A stretch of DNA of 40,810 nucleotides, taken from positions 1 to 40,810 of the forward strand of contig CAADWP010000074.1 of assembly GCA_900752785.1 (NCBI GenBank). The letters are read 5' to 3'. Within the stretch, counting starts at the first letter, position 1; each line of letters opens with the position of its first letter. Below the pieces are notes generated by a model. It was not told the DNA's origin and made no database searches. It saw nothing but the letters and a program-made list of their open reading frames with translations. Positions 7,909 through 15,884 of this stretch are shown piece by piece. The DNA is from an uncultured Ruminococcus sp. (GTDB taxonomy: Bacteria > Bacillota > Clostridia > Oscillospirales > Ruminococcaceae). The position numbers and the translations under genes are program-made.

Positions 7909-8267
7909 TGTTCATCATCCTCACAGAATCTTATCACAAGTTTATGAGGCAGACAGACTACAGGCAGATGCTCATACCTCAGAACCCCGGATTTTACACA
8001 GGTTTTGTCCGGACAATCGGAATCTGAAACGAATATCATGCCCTCCCTTATCGTAATGTCATTCCATCCCTCTTTGGATTCTATGCGGAAAGTATGGTCG
8101 CTTTCCTCAGAAAGATCAAAAGTATACAAAACCTCGTTATCATGGAGAATTTCAACATAAGCGACAGAATTCTTTTTTTTCGGACGCAGAATAGCAAATA
8201 CCGCTGCTGACGCTGCTATAAACACCGCAATCGTTACCGCGAGACAGATTTTTACGCCCTTAGGCAC
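7905..8267 (-). CDS. NusG domain II-containing membrane-anchored protein
   Basis: A small protein (120 aa) with one N-terminal membrane segment (about residues 6-26) and an outside beta-rich domain of the NusG-II type, including VSDSDCPDKTCVKSG and VVCLPHKLVIRF near the C-terminus. The spaced Cys residues could bind metal or form a disulphide. In Firmicutes this family is regularly found beside ApbE and the Gx transporter, as here; its job is unknown, and a role in extracytoplasmic flavin attachment or redox is inferred. It overlaps apbE by 8 bp and the Gx gene by 4 bp. Confidence 0.85.
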   Translation of the reverse strand: MPKGVKICLAVTIAVFIAASAAVFAILRPKKKNSVAYVEILHDNEVLYTFDLSEESDHTFRIESKEGWNDITIREGMIFVSDSDCPDKTCVKSGVLRYEHLPVVCLPHKLVIRFCEDDEQ

Positions 8268-9294
8268 GCAGGATCACCTCCGCAGGCATTTTACTTAAAT
8301 TCTTAAAGCTTTCGCCAAGTCCCTCGGTGTAAAATATTTTTCCGTCGTCAGTTGCCATTATAAGTTCAAAATTACTGTTTTTACGCCAAAATTCAGCAGC
8401 CGCATCAATTCCCATAACAAAAAGAGCCGTAGAAAGCGCATCGCATTCCGCTCCGCTTTCGCCGACCACAGTCACCGAAACCAACCCGTTATTCACAGGT
8501 CTGCCGCTTTTAGGGTCAATGATATGACAGTAATCCACGCCGTCCTCTCCCGTAAAATAACGTTCATAACTGCCTGAAGTAATAACCGCTTTATCCGCAG
8601 TCTCCACCACGCACATATCTGTTTCGGGAGCAAAAGGATCTCTCACAGCAACCTTCCACAGCGAGCCGTCAGGCTTTTTCCCCAGAGTCTGAACATTTCC
8701 GCCAAGACTGATAATTGCCGATTCTACGCCGTTTTCTCTAAAAATCTTCATAAGTTCGTCTCCGGTATAGCCTTTTGCCAGCGCGCCAAGATCAAGCATA
8801 TAATCTTTAGGAACGAAAATTCTTCCGTCATTTGCGGACACATTCTGCCAATTGACCGTCCCAAGCAGCTCTGAAATCTCCTCGGTCGGTGGAATACGGT
8901 AATTTTCCGTTGTAAATCCCCAAGCCATGACTATCGGGTAAAGCGAAATATCAAGCGCCCCCTCGGTCTTGCGGCTGATTTCAAGAGATTTTTGCACCGC
9001 TTCAAACGTGTCCGCAGATACCTCCGCCGGAATGCCTTGACTGTGATTTATCCGCCATATATCGCTGTTTTCAATATTAACGGAAAATGTATTTTCAAGC
9101 TCATGAACACGCTTTTCAGCCGCGTCAAGCGCTTCTGCGCTATCATCTCCGCTAACTTTTAATGTCATATATGTGTCCATGGCAAAAAATCCGCGCTCAT
9201 TCAAGGATTTTTCGTTTCGGGAAGATTTTCTGCCCGCGCATCCGCTGAAGGACAACAGAACACAGCTTAGAACAAAAACTATAATCAGTTTCAT
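8260..9294 (-). CDS. apbE: FAD:protein FMN transferase, lipoprotein
   Basis: ApbE (344 aa) moves FMN from FAD onto a Thr or Ser of extracytoplasmic redox proteins such as Rnf or Nqr subunits. The N-terminus is a lipoprotein signal with lipobox LSFSGC (Cys19), so it acts on the outer face of the membrane. Family blocks seen are FFAMDTYMTLKV, LDLGALAKGYTGD, SLGGNVQTLG, HIIDPKSGRPV and, near the C-terminus, the metal-site region GAECDALSTALFVMG. The ATG at 9294 follows AAGGAGAG. No FMN-accepting protein is encoded in this window, so the substrate lies elsewhere. It is followed by the NusG-II and Gx genes, a known association. Confidence 0.95.
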   Translation of the reverse strand: MKLIIVFVLSCVLLSFSGCAGRKSSRNEKSLNERGFFAMDTYMTLKVSGDDSAEALDAAEKRVHELENTFSVNIENSDIWRINHSQGIPAEVSADTFEAVQKSLEISRKTEGALDISLYPIVMAWGFTTENYRIPPTEEISELLGTVNWQNVSANDGRIFVPKDYMLDLGALAKGYTGDELMKIFRENGVESAIISLGGNVQTLGKKPDGSLWKVAVRDPFAPETDMCVVETADKAVITSGSYERYFTGEDGVDYCHIIDPKSGRPVNNGLVSVTVVGESGAECDALSTALFVMGIDAAAEFWRKNSNFELIMATDDGKIFYTEGLGESFKNLSKMPAEVILRA

Positions 9295-9306
9295 GCTAAC
9301 TCTCCT

Positions 9307-10158
9307 TCAGCGATTCAAAATATAGTCTATTGTCTCGTAAAAACGATCGTGAACCTCGGTAAAATGGTCCGCCGCTTTTGTGATATCAAGAGTCGCGAAC
9401 TCGGGATAGCTATTGTAGGGAGCGTCGTCTCCCAACTGTTCAATGATAGCTTTTTTTCCTGTCTTTCGCTCTATATAGGCAATGATCTCTGCCGGTGAAA
9501 TATCTCCGCGGCAGCAGCCGTTGACCGCGCCAGTTATCTTGGATTCCACAAGATCGGCAAGAAATTCGCCTGCTTCAATTTCATGGATAAAGCTTATACG
9601 CGAGTTCATATTATTGACGTTCATCGGCTTACCATGTATAATATGCTTTACATAAAACTCAAGCCTTTTGGTATAATCATGCTCTCCGATCACTACAGGA
9701 TAACGAACGGCAATATAATTCTGCCCCAAATAATGCTGCGCTATGCAAGCTTCCGCCTGCCGCTTGACCTCATCATAACTAAAATCGGCGCGTTCGCACC
9801 ATTTCAGCGGATGCAAGGCCGCATCAAAATCAGTTTCAGGCGTATTTTTGCGAATACTTTCATACACCGCCGAGCTTGACATAAGAATATATTTTCCGCA
9901 GATCACATTATCAAGAACTCTGCTTACATCGTTGGAAGAATAGGCGGTTTTGTCAATGATTACATCAAATTCCGCGCCTTTGAGAGCTTCTCTTATGCTG
10001 CTCTCGTCCGAACGTTCCAAAATTATCCGCGAAACAGAATTTCCGAAGCTGTCGGCAGTTATTCCTCTGGTTGCAATAGTAACTTCATGACATTGGGCAA
10101 GCCTTTTCACCATAGGAACGCCAAAAAATCTCGTACCGCCAAGTACCAGTATTTTCAC
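9307..10158 (-). CDS. NAD-dependent epimerase/dehydratase family protein (extended SDR)
   Basis: A Rossmann-fold protein (283 aa). It opens with KILVLGGTRFFG, the dinucleotide-binding loop, followed by DVIIDKTAY. The catalytic pair is in SYDEVK (YxxxK), after SSSAVY. The sugar or nucleotide substrate is not evident. I start it at the GTG at 10158, which has AGGAG 7 nt upstream and gives the expected VKILVLGG N-terminus. Longer frames from the ATG at 10173 or the TTG at 10197 would run into the gpmI terminator stem. It is the first gene of the apbE unit (12 bp gap). No separate promoter is visible in the short gap, so it may rely on read-through past that terminator. Confidence 0.88.
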   Translation of the reverse strand: MKILVLGGTRFFGVPMVKRLAQCHEVTIATRGITADSFGNSVSRIILERSDESSIREALKGAEFDVIIDKTAYSSNDVSRVLDNVICGKYILMSSSAVYESIRKNTPETDFDAALHPLKWCERADFSYDEVKRQAEACIAQHYLGQNYIAVRYPVVIGEHDYTKRLEFYVKHIIHGKPMNVNNMNSRISFIHEIEAGEFLADLVESKITGAVNGCCRGDISPAEIIAYIERKTGKKAIIEQLGDDAPYNSYPEFATLDITKAADHFTEVHDRFYETIDYILNR

Positions 10159-10177
10159 ATCAACACTCCTCATAAGC

Positions 10178-10218
10178 AAAAGGCTGATTTTGGACAATCT
10201 CTAAAAATCAGCCTTTTT
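10178..10218 (-). terminator. Terminator after gpmI
   Basis: Two 14-bp arms, AAAAGGCTGATTTT and AAAATCAGCCTTTT, enclose GGACAATCTCTA. On the minus strand the stem starts just after the gpmI stop and is followed by TTTTGCTT. The loop sequence CAATCTCTAAAAA also occurs at the left end of the family C repeat (19575-19592), so the hairpin may derive from such an element. Confidence 0.8.
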
Positions 10219-10224
10219 AATTAT

Positions 10225-11742
10225 TTATTTAACAAGAAGAGACTTTCCTGTCATTTCATTGGGCTGAGGAACACCCATAATATCAAGCATTGTAGGCGCA
10301 AGATCGGCAAGGACACCGCCCTCTCTCAGAGTTCCCTCCACGCCAACTGCAATGAGCGGAACAGGATTCGTCGTATGTGCCGTGAAAGGACTTCCGTCCG
10401 GCTCGTACATCTTGTCGGCATTGCCGTGATCGGCAGTAATCAGTGCTGCGCCGCCTTTTGCAAGGATAGCTTCAACCATTCTGCCAACGCATTCATCAAC
10501 AGCCTCGACAGCCTGAACAGCAGCATCAAAAATGCCTGTATGTCCAACCATATCGCAGTTTGCATAGTTAAGGATTATAACGTCGTACTTATCGGCATTG
10601 ATAGCTTCCACAACAGCGTCGCATACCTCGTATGCGCTCATTTCGGGCTTCATATCGAAAGTTTCAACGTCGGGAGATTTGATAAGGATTCTATCCTCTC
10701 CCTCAAACTGCTTTTCCTCGCCGCCGTTAAAGAAGAACGTAACGTGAGCATACTTCTGAGTTTCGGCAATACGGAGCTGAGTTTTTCCAAGCTTTGCAAG
10801 ATACTCTCCCATTGTCATAGTGAGCTGCTCGGGAGGATATGCAACAGAAACGTTTGGCATCGTCGCATCATACTGAGCCATGCAGACAAAATGCAAAGGG
10901 AAGAAGCCGTTCTTTCTTGTAAATCCGTTAAAATCGGGGTCGACGAATGAACGTGTGATCTGTCTTGCGCGGTCGGGACGGAAGTTGAAGAAAATCACGC
11001 TGTCGTCAGCCTCGATAGCGGCTCCGCCGTCGATGACTGTAGGAAGCATAAACTCGTCGGTAACGCCGTTTGCATATGAATTTTTGATAGCCTCGACAGG
11101 ATCGCCCTCATTAACGCCCTCACGGTAAACAAGAGCCGAATAAGCTTTTTCAACACGATCCCAAGCGTTGTCTCTGTCCATTGCGTAAAAACGTCCGCTG
11201 ATAGTTGCGATCTCTCCGAGACCGATCTTGTCAAGCTCAGCTACAGTCTCAGCCATATACTCGGCTGCCGAGGACGGAGGAACGTCACGTCCATCAAGGA
11301 ATGCATGTATGTAAACTTTATCCAGACCGTTTTTCTTCGCCATTTCGACAAGACCGAAAAGATGCTCCATATGGCTGTGAACGCCGCCGGGCGAAAGAAG
11401 CCCCATGAGGTGGAGTGCGGAATTTTTAGCCTTGCAGTTGTCCATAGCCGCCTGTAAGGTCTTGTTATTGAAGAATGTGCCGTCCTTGATGTCCTTTGAT
11501 ATCTTAACGAGCATCTGATAAACAATTCTGCCCGCACCGATATTCGTATGACCTACCTCGGAATTTCCCATTTGTCCGTCGGGAAGTCCTACGTCGAGGC
11601 CGCTTGCACCGATAAGTGTATGCGGTCCTTTCATGTATTTATCAAGGTTCGGCTTCTTTGCGGCAGTGATAGCATTGCCGTAATCCTCCGGATTATAGCC
11701 GAAGCCGTCCATAATTATAAGCGCTACTGGTTTTTTTGCCAT
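10225..11742 (-). CDS. gpmI: 2,3-bisphosphoglycerate-independent phosphoglycerate mutase
   Basis: Cytoplasmic glycolytic enzyme (505 aa) that interconverts 3- and 2-phosphoglycerate with two Mn2+ ions and a phosphoserine intermediate. Asp12 in MDGFGYN and Ser61 in GNSEVGHTNIGAGR are the metal and nucleophile sites. HSHMEHLFGL and AFLDGRD lie in the transferase domain. TADHGNADKM and AHTTNPVPLI complete the metal site near the C-terminus. Full length and typical. The ATG at 11742 is preceded by AAAGGA. It lies downstream of tpiA and pgk in the same direction with a 213-bp gap, and a strong terminator follows it. Confidence 0.97.
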   Translation of the reverse strand: MAKKPVALIIMDGFGYNPEDYGNAITAAKKPNLDKYMKGPHTLIGASGLDVGLPDGQMGNSEVGHTNIGAGRIVYQMLVKISKDIKDGTFFNNKTLQAAMDNCKAKNSALHLMGLLSPGGVHSHMEHLFGLVEMAKKNGLDKVYIHAFLDGRDVPPSSAAEYMAETVAELDKIGLGEIATISGRFYAMDRDNAWDRVEKAYSALVYREGVNEGDPVEAIKNSYANGVTDEFMLPTVIDGGAAIEADDSVIFFNFRPDRARQITRSFVDPDFNGFTRKNGFFPLHFVCMAQYDATMPNVSVAYPPEQLTMTMGEYLAKLGKTQLRIAETQKYAHVTFFFNGGEEKQFEGEDRILIKSPDVETFDMKPEMSAYEVCDAVVEAINADKYDVIILNYANCDMVGHTGIFDAAVQAVEAVDECVGRMVEAILAKGGAALITADHGNADKMYEPDGSPFTAHTTNPVPLIAVGVEGTLREGGVLADLAPTMLDIMGVPQPNEMTGKSLLVK

Positions 11743-11836
11743 AATTTTTATCCTTTCAAATCATTATCTACAACTCAGAAGGAGGACTCTGTCCCTCATG
11801 CCAAAGGGCAGATACACCATTTAGAATCCAATTAGC

Positions 11837-11873
11837 CGCAAATTTTCGCCCACTAAAGGGGCAAAAACTTGCG
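11837..11873 (-). other. Hairpin in the tpiA-gpmI gap
   Basis: An imperfect inverted repeat, CGCAAATTTTCGCCC against GGGGCAAAAACTTGCG, lies about 95 nt upstream of gpmI. It has no T tract, so it is not a standard terminator. It could be a processing or stability element between the two glycolytic messages. I cannot identify a promoter in the gap with confidence. Confidence 0.4.
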
Positions 11874-11955
11874 ATAAAGTACCAAAGACTTCTACTCTTA
11901 GCTAAAGATAAAGAAAACAAATTCCTGCTAAGTTGCAGACATTGCCTTTTAAATA

Positions 11956-12732
11956 TCAGCCGTTTACAGCAGCCTGAACGATAGTATTGAAATCAGCGGC
12001 CTTGAGTGAAGCTCCGCCGATAAGACCGCCGTCGATATTGGGCTTAGCAAGAAGCTCGGCGGCATTGCCTGCGTTCATTGATCCGCCGTACTGGATAGTT
12101 ACAGCGTCGGCAGCAGCCTGATCGTAAAGCTTTGCAAGCTGTGCGCGAATGAATCCGCAAACCTCTTCAGCCTGATCGGGAGTAGCTGTGAGACCTGTTC
12201 CGATAGCCCATACAGGCTCGTAAGCGATAACAACGTTTTTAAGCTGATCGGCAGTTACGCTCCAGAGATCGAGCTTGATCTGACGTGCGATAACTTCCTC
12301 TGTGATATTGCACTCGCGCTCCCATTTAAGCTCGCCAACGCAAACGATCGGCTTGAGACCTGCATTGAGTGCGGCAAGAGTTCTCTTATTGACAGTTTCA
12401 TCTGTCTCGCCAAAATACTGTCTTCTCTCAGAGTGACCGATAACAACGTACTCAACGCCAAGCTCTGTGAGCATATCGGCAGAAATTTCGCCTGTAAACG
12501 CACCGCTTTTCTCAAAGTGTACGTTCTCCGCGCCGATCTTAACATTCGATCCTGCCGTAGCGTTAATAGCTGTTTCAAGGTTTGTAAAAGGAACGCAGGC
12601 GATAACTTCAACGTTTCCCTCAGCGTTTGCCACGAGAGGCTTGATAGCTTCGAGAAGCTCCTTAGCCTCGGGTCTTGTCTTGTTCATTTTCCAGTTTCCG
12701 GCAATAATTGCCTTTCTTGTTGACTTGTTCAT
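11956..12732 (-). CDS. tpiA: Triosephosphate isomerase
   Basis: Glycolytic TIM-barrel enzyme (258 aa) that interconverts dihydroxyacetone phosphate and glyceraldehyde 3-phosphate. Asn13 and Lys15 in GNWKMNK, the electrophile His100 in VIGHSERR, the base Glu172 in AYEPVWAIGTG, and the phosphate loop YGGSMN are all present. The ATG at 12732 follows AAAAGGAG. Repeat B4 lies immediately upstream, between this gene and the TPR-like gene, so any promoter or read-through into tpiA has to cross that element. Confidence 0.97.
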   Translation of the reverse strand: MNKSTRKAIIAGNWKMNKTRPEAKELLEAIKPLVANAEGNVEVIACVPFTNLETAINATAGSNVKIGAENVHFEKSGAFTGEISADMLTELGVEYVVIGHSERRQYFGETDETVNKRTLAALNAGLKPIVCVGELKWERECNITEEVIARQIKLDLWSVTADQLKNVVIAYEPVWAIGTGLTATPDQAEEVCGFIRAQLAKLYDQAAADAVTIQYGGSMNAGNAAELLAKPNIDGGLIGGASLKAADFNTIVQAAVNG

Positions 12733-12770
12733 TGCGATTAACTCCTTTTATAAATTAAATTCAATTGTTT

Positions 12771-12937
12771 TTAGACTCCGTTCACATAGGAATTGTGTGC
12801 GGGTTTTCGTGCATAATTTTGACGAAGGCAAGGAGAAAAAGCGAAAGCATACTGTCGTATGATGAGCTTTTTCAACGCAGCAATCGGCAAAATTTGCCGA
12901 AATGACGTGCGGAATTCCCTATGTGGACGGGGTCTTA
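12771..12937. repeat. Full-length family B repeat, copy B4
   Basis: About 167 bp. The terminal repeats GACTCCGTTCACATAGG and CCTATGTGGACGGGGTC differ at two positions, and TTA occurs on both flanks. The central hairpin reads AAAAAGC...CATAC-TGTC-GTATG...GCTTTTT. Outside that, AATTTTG and CAAAATT can pair, so the whole element can fold on itself. Its right end covers the last codons and the TAG stop of the TPR-like gene (stop at 12919-12921). Confidence 0.9.
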
Positions 12938-13587
12938 GCTTTTTCAAGAAGATCAAGCATAGAATCCTTTTGCCATTGACGCTCATATCCGTCGTATTCC
13001 TCGATAAGACGCTTCACTGTTTCATATTCCTCGTTCAGTATCTCCATGTTCAGGTTTTTCAAGATCCTTACATATGAAATACGCGGCATTATCGGAAACT
13101 TCGGCTCATACTTCTGCGACCACTGCTTCTCAAGGTTCAGAAAATTCATAGCCGCCTTTTCGTTTCCCTCATAGGAGAGAATGTCCGCAGCAAGATCATA
13201 ATAAGCTATCGCATATCTTTTGCGTGACGGGGATTGAAAGTAAATATCATGGAATTTTGCGTGCTTTCTCAGAAGCTCGCCTGCCTCTTCACGCCTGCCG
13301 GTATGGATATAAAGGTTCATCAGCGCAAAATTGCCCATTCCCTTGATATCGTCGTCCGCAAGAAGCGAATTGATCTTTATGCCGTTAAGTATTTCCTCTG
13401 CCTCGTCATAGCGTTCGAGTGAAATAAGCAGATCGGCATTCATGATCTTATCAAAATCCGACGGTTTCTTCTGAAAAGCAATAACGGCGTCGACATATTC
13501 GTTACACGGACCTTTTTCCGCATAAAGCTGCTGAAGCTCCTCGCTCGTCCCCGCAAGCTTGTATAAAACTTTCTTTAATAATCCCAT
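12919..13587 (-). CDS. TPR-like helical repeat protein of unknown function
   Basis: A soluble, mostly helical protein (222 aa) with repeated helix pairs of the tetratricopeptide type, for example LISLERYDEAEEILNG, ALMNLYIHTGRREEAGELL and YYDLAADILSYEGNEKAAMNFL. It has no signal peptide or membrane segment. TPR repeats mediate protein contacts; the partner is unknown. The ATG at 13587 follows AGGAGA. The C-terminal residues (about KTPST) and the stop codon are encoded inside repeat B4, so the native end may have been altered by the insertion. It is the third of three small genes between pgk and tpiA. Confidence 0.8.
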   Translation of the reverse strand: MGLLKKVLYKLAGTSEELQQLYAEKGPCNEYVDAVIAFQKKPSDFDKIMNADLLISLERYDEAEEILNGIKINSLLADDDIKGMGNFALMNLYIHTGRREEAGELLRKHAKFHDIYFQSPSRKRYAIAYYDLAADILSYEGNEKAAMNFLNLEKQWSQKYEPKFPIMPRISYVRILKNLNMEILNEEYETVKRLIEEYDGYERQWQKDSMLDLLEKAKTPST

Positions 13588-13612
13588 TATAGTTCTCCTT
13601 TAAAGGTGAAAT

Positions 13613-13828
13613 TTATTCATCACATTTGCAAACGCCTTTTTTGTTAGGTTTATTTACATTATTTGAATCTTCAAATTTATTATAGCTGCCGTTATAACTG
13701 CCTATAGCTATTCCGTTCTTTACAGGTGAAACAAGAATGCCAATAATTACCCCTGCTAAAAAGCTTGCGAGCGCCAAAAACACAACCTCAAACGAATAGT
13801 TTTCTTTAATTTTATCAATGATTTTCAT
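13613..13828 (-). CDS. Small single-span membrane protein (71 aa)
   Basis: I do not recognise the family. One hydrophobic helix (about residues 14-35, VVFLALASFLAGVIIGILV) is followed by a polar tail rich in Asn, Ser, Gly and Lys that ends in GVCKCDE, with a Cys-x-Cys pair. The tail could lie outside the cell or bind a metal; this is speculative. The ATG at 13828 has a good AAAGGAG upstream, which is the main reason to call it. It sits 25 bp before the TPR-like gene and about 46 bp after the 161-aa gene, in the same direction. Confidence 0.72.
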   Translation of the reverse strand: MKIIDKIKENYSFEVVFLALASFLAGVIIGILVSPVKNGIAIGSYNGSYNKFEDSNNVNKPNKKGVCKCDE

Positions 13829-13874
13829 TATAATTCTCCTTTATATATTCATACGGACAGTGAAATGAAAACGA

Positions 13875-14360
13875 TCAGCCGCCGCTAATCATATAAGGAA
13901 CGGCACACCAGAAAAACATAATCCCTCCGATTCCGTATTTACACATTATAGCAAAGCAAACGATAAAGCTGATAACTGTAAATATTGATGACACAAAAAT
14001 TCGGTCATGCCAGTAAACGGCATCAAAACGTATATATTTCCGCGGATCGCGTTCTCTGTACAGGATCTCAACAGTATCACCCGGCTCAAAACCATAGATC
14101 GATTGAGCGAAGCGATCTTTCTCCGTTGAATAGTAAGTCAGATCAAGCTCTGCTGTAACATTTGCCTTAGCATAATTCCAGCCTTTTTTGAGGTAAGTTC
14201 CTTTTTTTATCATATGGTAAAAGCTTACCGCATTCGACAGCTTGTGTAAAGCAATAAAAAACACGATCAGCACAATATGAAAAAGAATCATTGCTTGAAA
14301 CCATAAATTAGTTTCATGCTCGACCTTTTTCAAAAAGCTGTCAATACTCATCATGACCAT
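13875..14360 (-). CDS. DUF3592-like membrane protein
   Basis: A protein of 161 aa with a hydrophobic helix near residues 22-40 and two more at about 122-158, separated by a beta-rich soluble domain. That domain contains ANVTAELDLTYYSTEK and GDTVEILYRERDPRKYIRF, the pattern of DUF3592-type domains, where a compact beta domain sits between membrane helices. Function is unknown. The ATG at 14360 follows GGAGGG. It is the first gene after pgk (73-bp gap) and may be read from the pgk promoter. Confidence 0.72.
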   Translation of the reverse strand: MVMMSIDSFLKKVEHETNLWFQAMILFHIVLIVFFIALHKLSNAVSFYHMIKKGTYLKKGWNYAKANVTAELDLTYYSTEKDRFAQSIYGFEPGDTVEILYRERDPRKYIRFDAVYWHDRIFVSSIFTVISFIVCFAIMCKYGIGGIMFFWCAVPYMISGG

Positions 14361-14395
14361 ATCATCGTCCCTCCGACGGAATAGCGGTCTATTGC

Positions 14396-14432
14396 AATAA
14401 GGGCGAATATTTCTACCCGCCCTATTGGTTTA
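14396..14432 (-). terminator. Hairpin after pgk, weak terminator or processing site
   Basis: On the minus strand AATAGGGCG pairs with CGCCCTTATT just after the pgk stop codon. Only ATTGC follows, with no T run, so some read-through into the three small genes is likely. Confidence 0.4.
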
Positions 14433-14433
14433 T

Positions 14434-15654
14434 TTACTTTTCAGCGATAGCTGCAACGCCGGGGAGAACCTTGCCCTCGAGGTATTCGAGAGAAGCGCCG
14501 CCGCCTGTGGAAATGTGACTCATCTTATCGGCAAAACCAAGCTGCATAACTGCTGCTGCGGAGTCGCCGCCGCCGATGATAGTTGTAGCGTCTGTCTCTG
14601 CGAGAGCCTTTGCAACAGCGATAGTTCCCTTAGCAAGTGTGGGATTCTCAAATACGCCCATAGGACCGTTCCAAACTACAGTCTTTGCAGTCTTTACAGC
14701 TTCGGCAAAGATTTCCTGTGTTTTTTCGCCGATGTCAAGACCCATTTTGTCAGCAGGGATCTTGTCGGAATCTACGTTTTCGATTGCAATTTCAGCGTCG
14801 ATAGGATTCGGGAATTCTGACGCAACCGAGGTATCGACGGGAAGAAGGATCTTCTTGCCGAGTGACTCAGCCTTTGCAAGCATTTCCTTACAGTAATCGA
14901 GCTTTTCGTCGTCTACGAGAGATGTTCCGATCGAACCGCCGTTAGCCTTGATAAATGTATAAGCCATACCGCCGCCGATGATGAGAGTATCGCACTTTTC
15001 AAGGAGGTTGGAAATTACGTTGAGCTTATCTGCAACCTTTGCTCCGCCAAGAATAGCAACGAACGGTCTCTCGGGAACTTCAACAGCGTTTCCAAGATAC
15101 TGGATCTCCTTCTGCATGAGGTATCCAACCGCTGTTTCTTTAACGAACTTTGTAACGCCTGCTGTTGAAGCGTGAGCACGATGAGCAGAGCCGAAAGCGT
15201 CCATAACGAAAGCTTCACCGTCAACAAGCTCTGCAAGCTCCTTGGAGAATTCCTCGCCGTTCTTTGTTTCCTCTGCACCGCGGAATCTTGTGTTTTCAAG
15301 AACAACAATTTCGCCGTCAGCCATTTCAGCAACAGCTTTCTTTGCATTTTCGCCTACGACCGTATCGTCAGCAGCGAAAACTACCTTAGTATTTACCAAC
15401 TCTGCAAGTCTTGCTGCTGCGGGAGCAAGCGAGAATTTAGCCTCGGGACCGTTCTTTGGTTTTCCGAGGTGAGAACAAAGAACGACCTTCGCTCCGTTTT
15501 CAATAAGCTTATTTATAGTAGGAAGCGCAGCCTGAATTCTGTTATCATTTGTGATAACGCCGTCCTTGAGCGGTACGTTAAAGTCTACTCTTACGAGAAC
15601 TTTTCTTCCCTTTACATTAATGTCTTCTACAGTAACCTTGTTTAATCCTGCCAT
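14434..15654 (-). CDS. pgk: Phosphoglycerate kinase
   Basis: Glycolytic kinase (406 aa) that makes ATP from 1,3-bisphosphoglycerate. The N-terminal domain has [10 protein letters not shown] with substrate residues Arg22 and Asp24, plus CSHLGKP and HRAHAST. The C-terminal nucleotide domain has [26 protein letters not shown] and [11 protein letters not shown]. Length is standard. The ATG at 15654 is preceded by AAAGGATG. It is the first gene of a run of minus-strand genes (pgk, three small genes, tpiA, gpmI); gapA and eno are not nearby. Confidence 0.98.
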   Translation of the reverse strand: MAGLNKVTVEDINVKGRKVLVRVDFNVPLKDGVITNDNRIQAALPTINKLIENGAKVVLCSHLGKPKNGPEAKFSLAPAAARLAELVNTKVVFAADDTVVGENAKKAVAEMADGEIVVLENTRFRGAEETKNGEEFSKELAELVDGEAFVMDAFGSAHRAHASTAGVTKFVKETAVGYLMQKEIQYLGNAVEVPERPFVAILGGAKVADKLNVISNLLEKCDTLIIGGGMAYTFIKANGGSIGTSLVDDEKLDYCKEMLAKAESLGKKILLPVDTSVASEFPNPIDAEIAIENVDSDKIPADKMGLDIGEKTQEIFAEAVKTAKTVVWNGPMGVFENPTLAKGTIAVAKALAETDATTIIGGGDSAAAVMQLGFADKMSHISTGGGASLEYLEGKVLPGVAAIAEK

Positions 15655-15742
15655 TGGTATGACATCCTTTCATAAAAAATGTTAGAACCCGACTTAACAG
15701 GGGTAATATAAAGTCGTTAAATGAATAACAACCATTATTTAT

Positions 15743-15771
15743 ATTTTACACTATTTAAAGAAATTTTTCAA
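15743..15771 (-). promoter_or_regulatory. Promoter of pgk
   Basis: On the minus strand TTGAAA (15766-15771) precedes TAAAAT (15743-15748) by 17 bp. The leader of about 80 nt contains a short stem, ACGACTT/AAGTCGGGT. Confidence 0.7.
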
Positions 15772-15831
15772 GTACTTATGAAATTTTTTTCATTAATTTT
15801 CGGTAAATTTTAGCAGCCGTTTCTTTTGAAC

Positions 15832-15860
15832 TTGAAAAATCCGATAAAGTACGTTATAAT
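15832..15860 (+). promoter_or_regulatory. Promoter of the PAP2 phosphatase gene
   Basis: TTGAAA (15832-15837) and TATAAT (15855-15860) are separated by 17 bp, about 25 bp upstream of the ATG. Confidence 0.75.
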
Positions 15861-15884
15861 ATAATTAAGAAAGCAGGTGAACAT

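Noticed and set aside
9307..10197. Longer SDR protein starting at the TTG (10197) or ATG (10173)
   Set aside because: The extra residues are encoded by the gpmI terminator stem, and the GTG at 10158 has the proper AGGAG site and the expected N-terminus.
10087..10950. Plus-strand open frame of 287 codons across the end of gpmI
   Set aside because: It runs through the gpmI terminator and the conserved gpmI C-terminus in antisense; no ribosome binding site or recognisable domain.
12771..12937. TTA direct repeats flanking B4 as a target-site duplication
   Set aside because: Other copies (B2, B3) do not show the same flanks, and the bases may belong to the terminal repeat, so the duplication is not supported.
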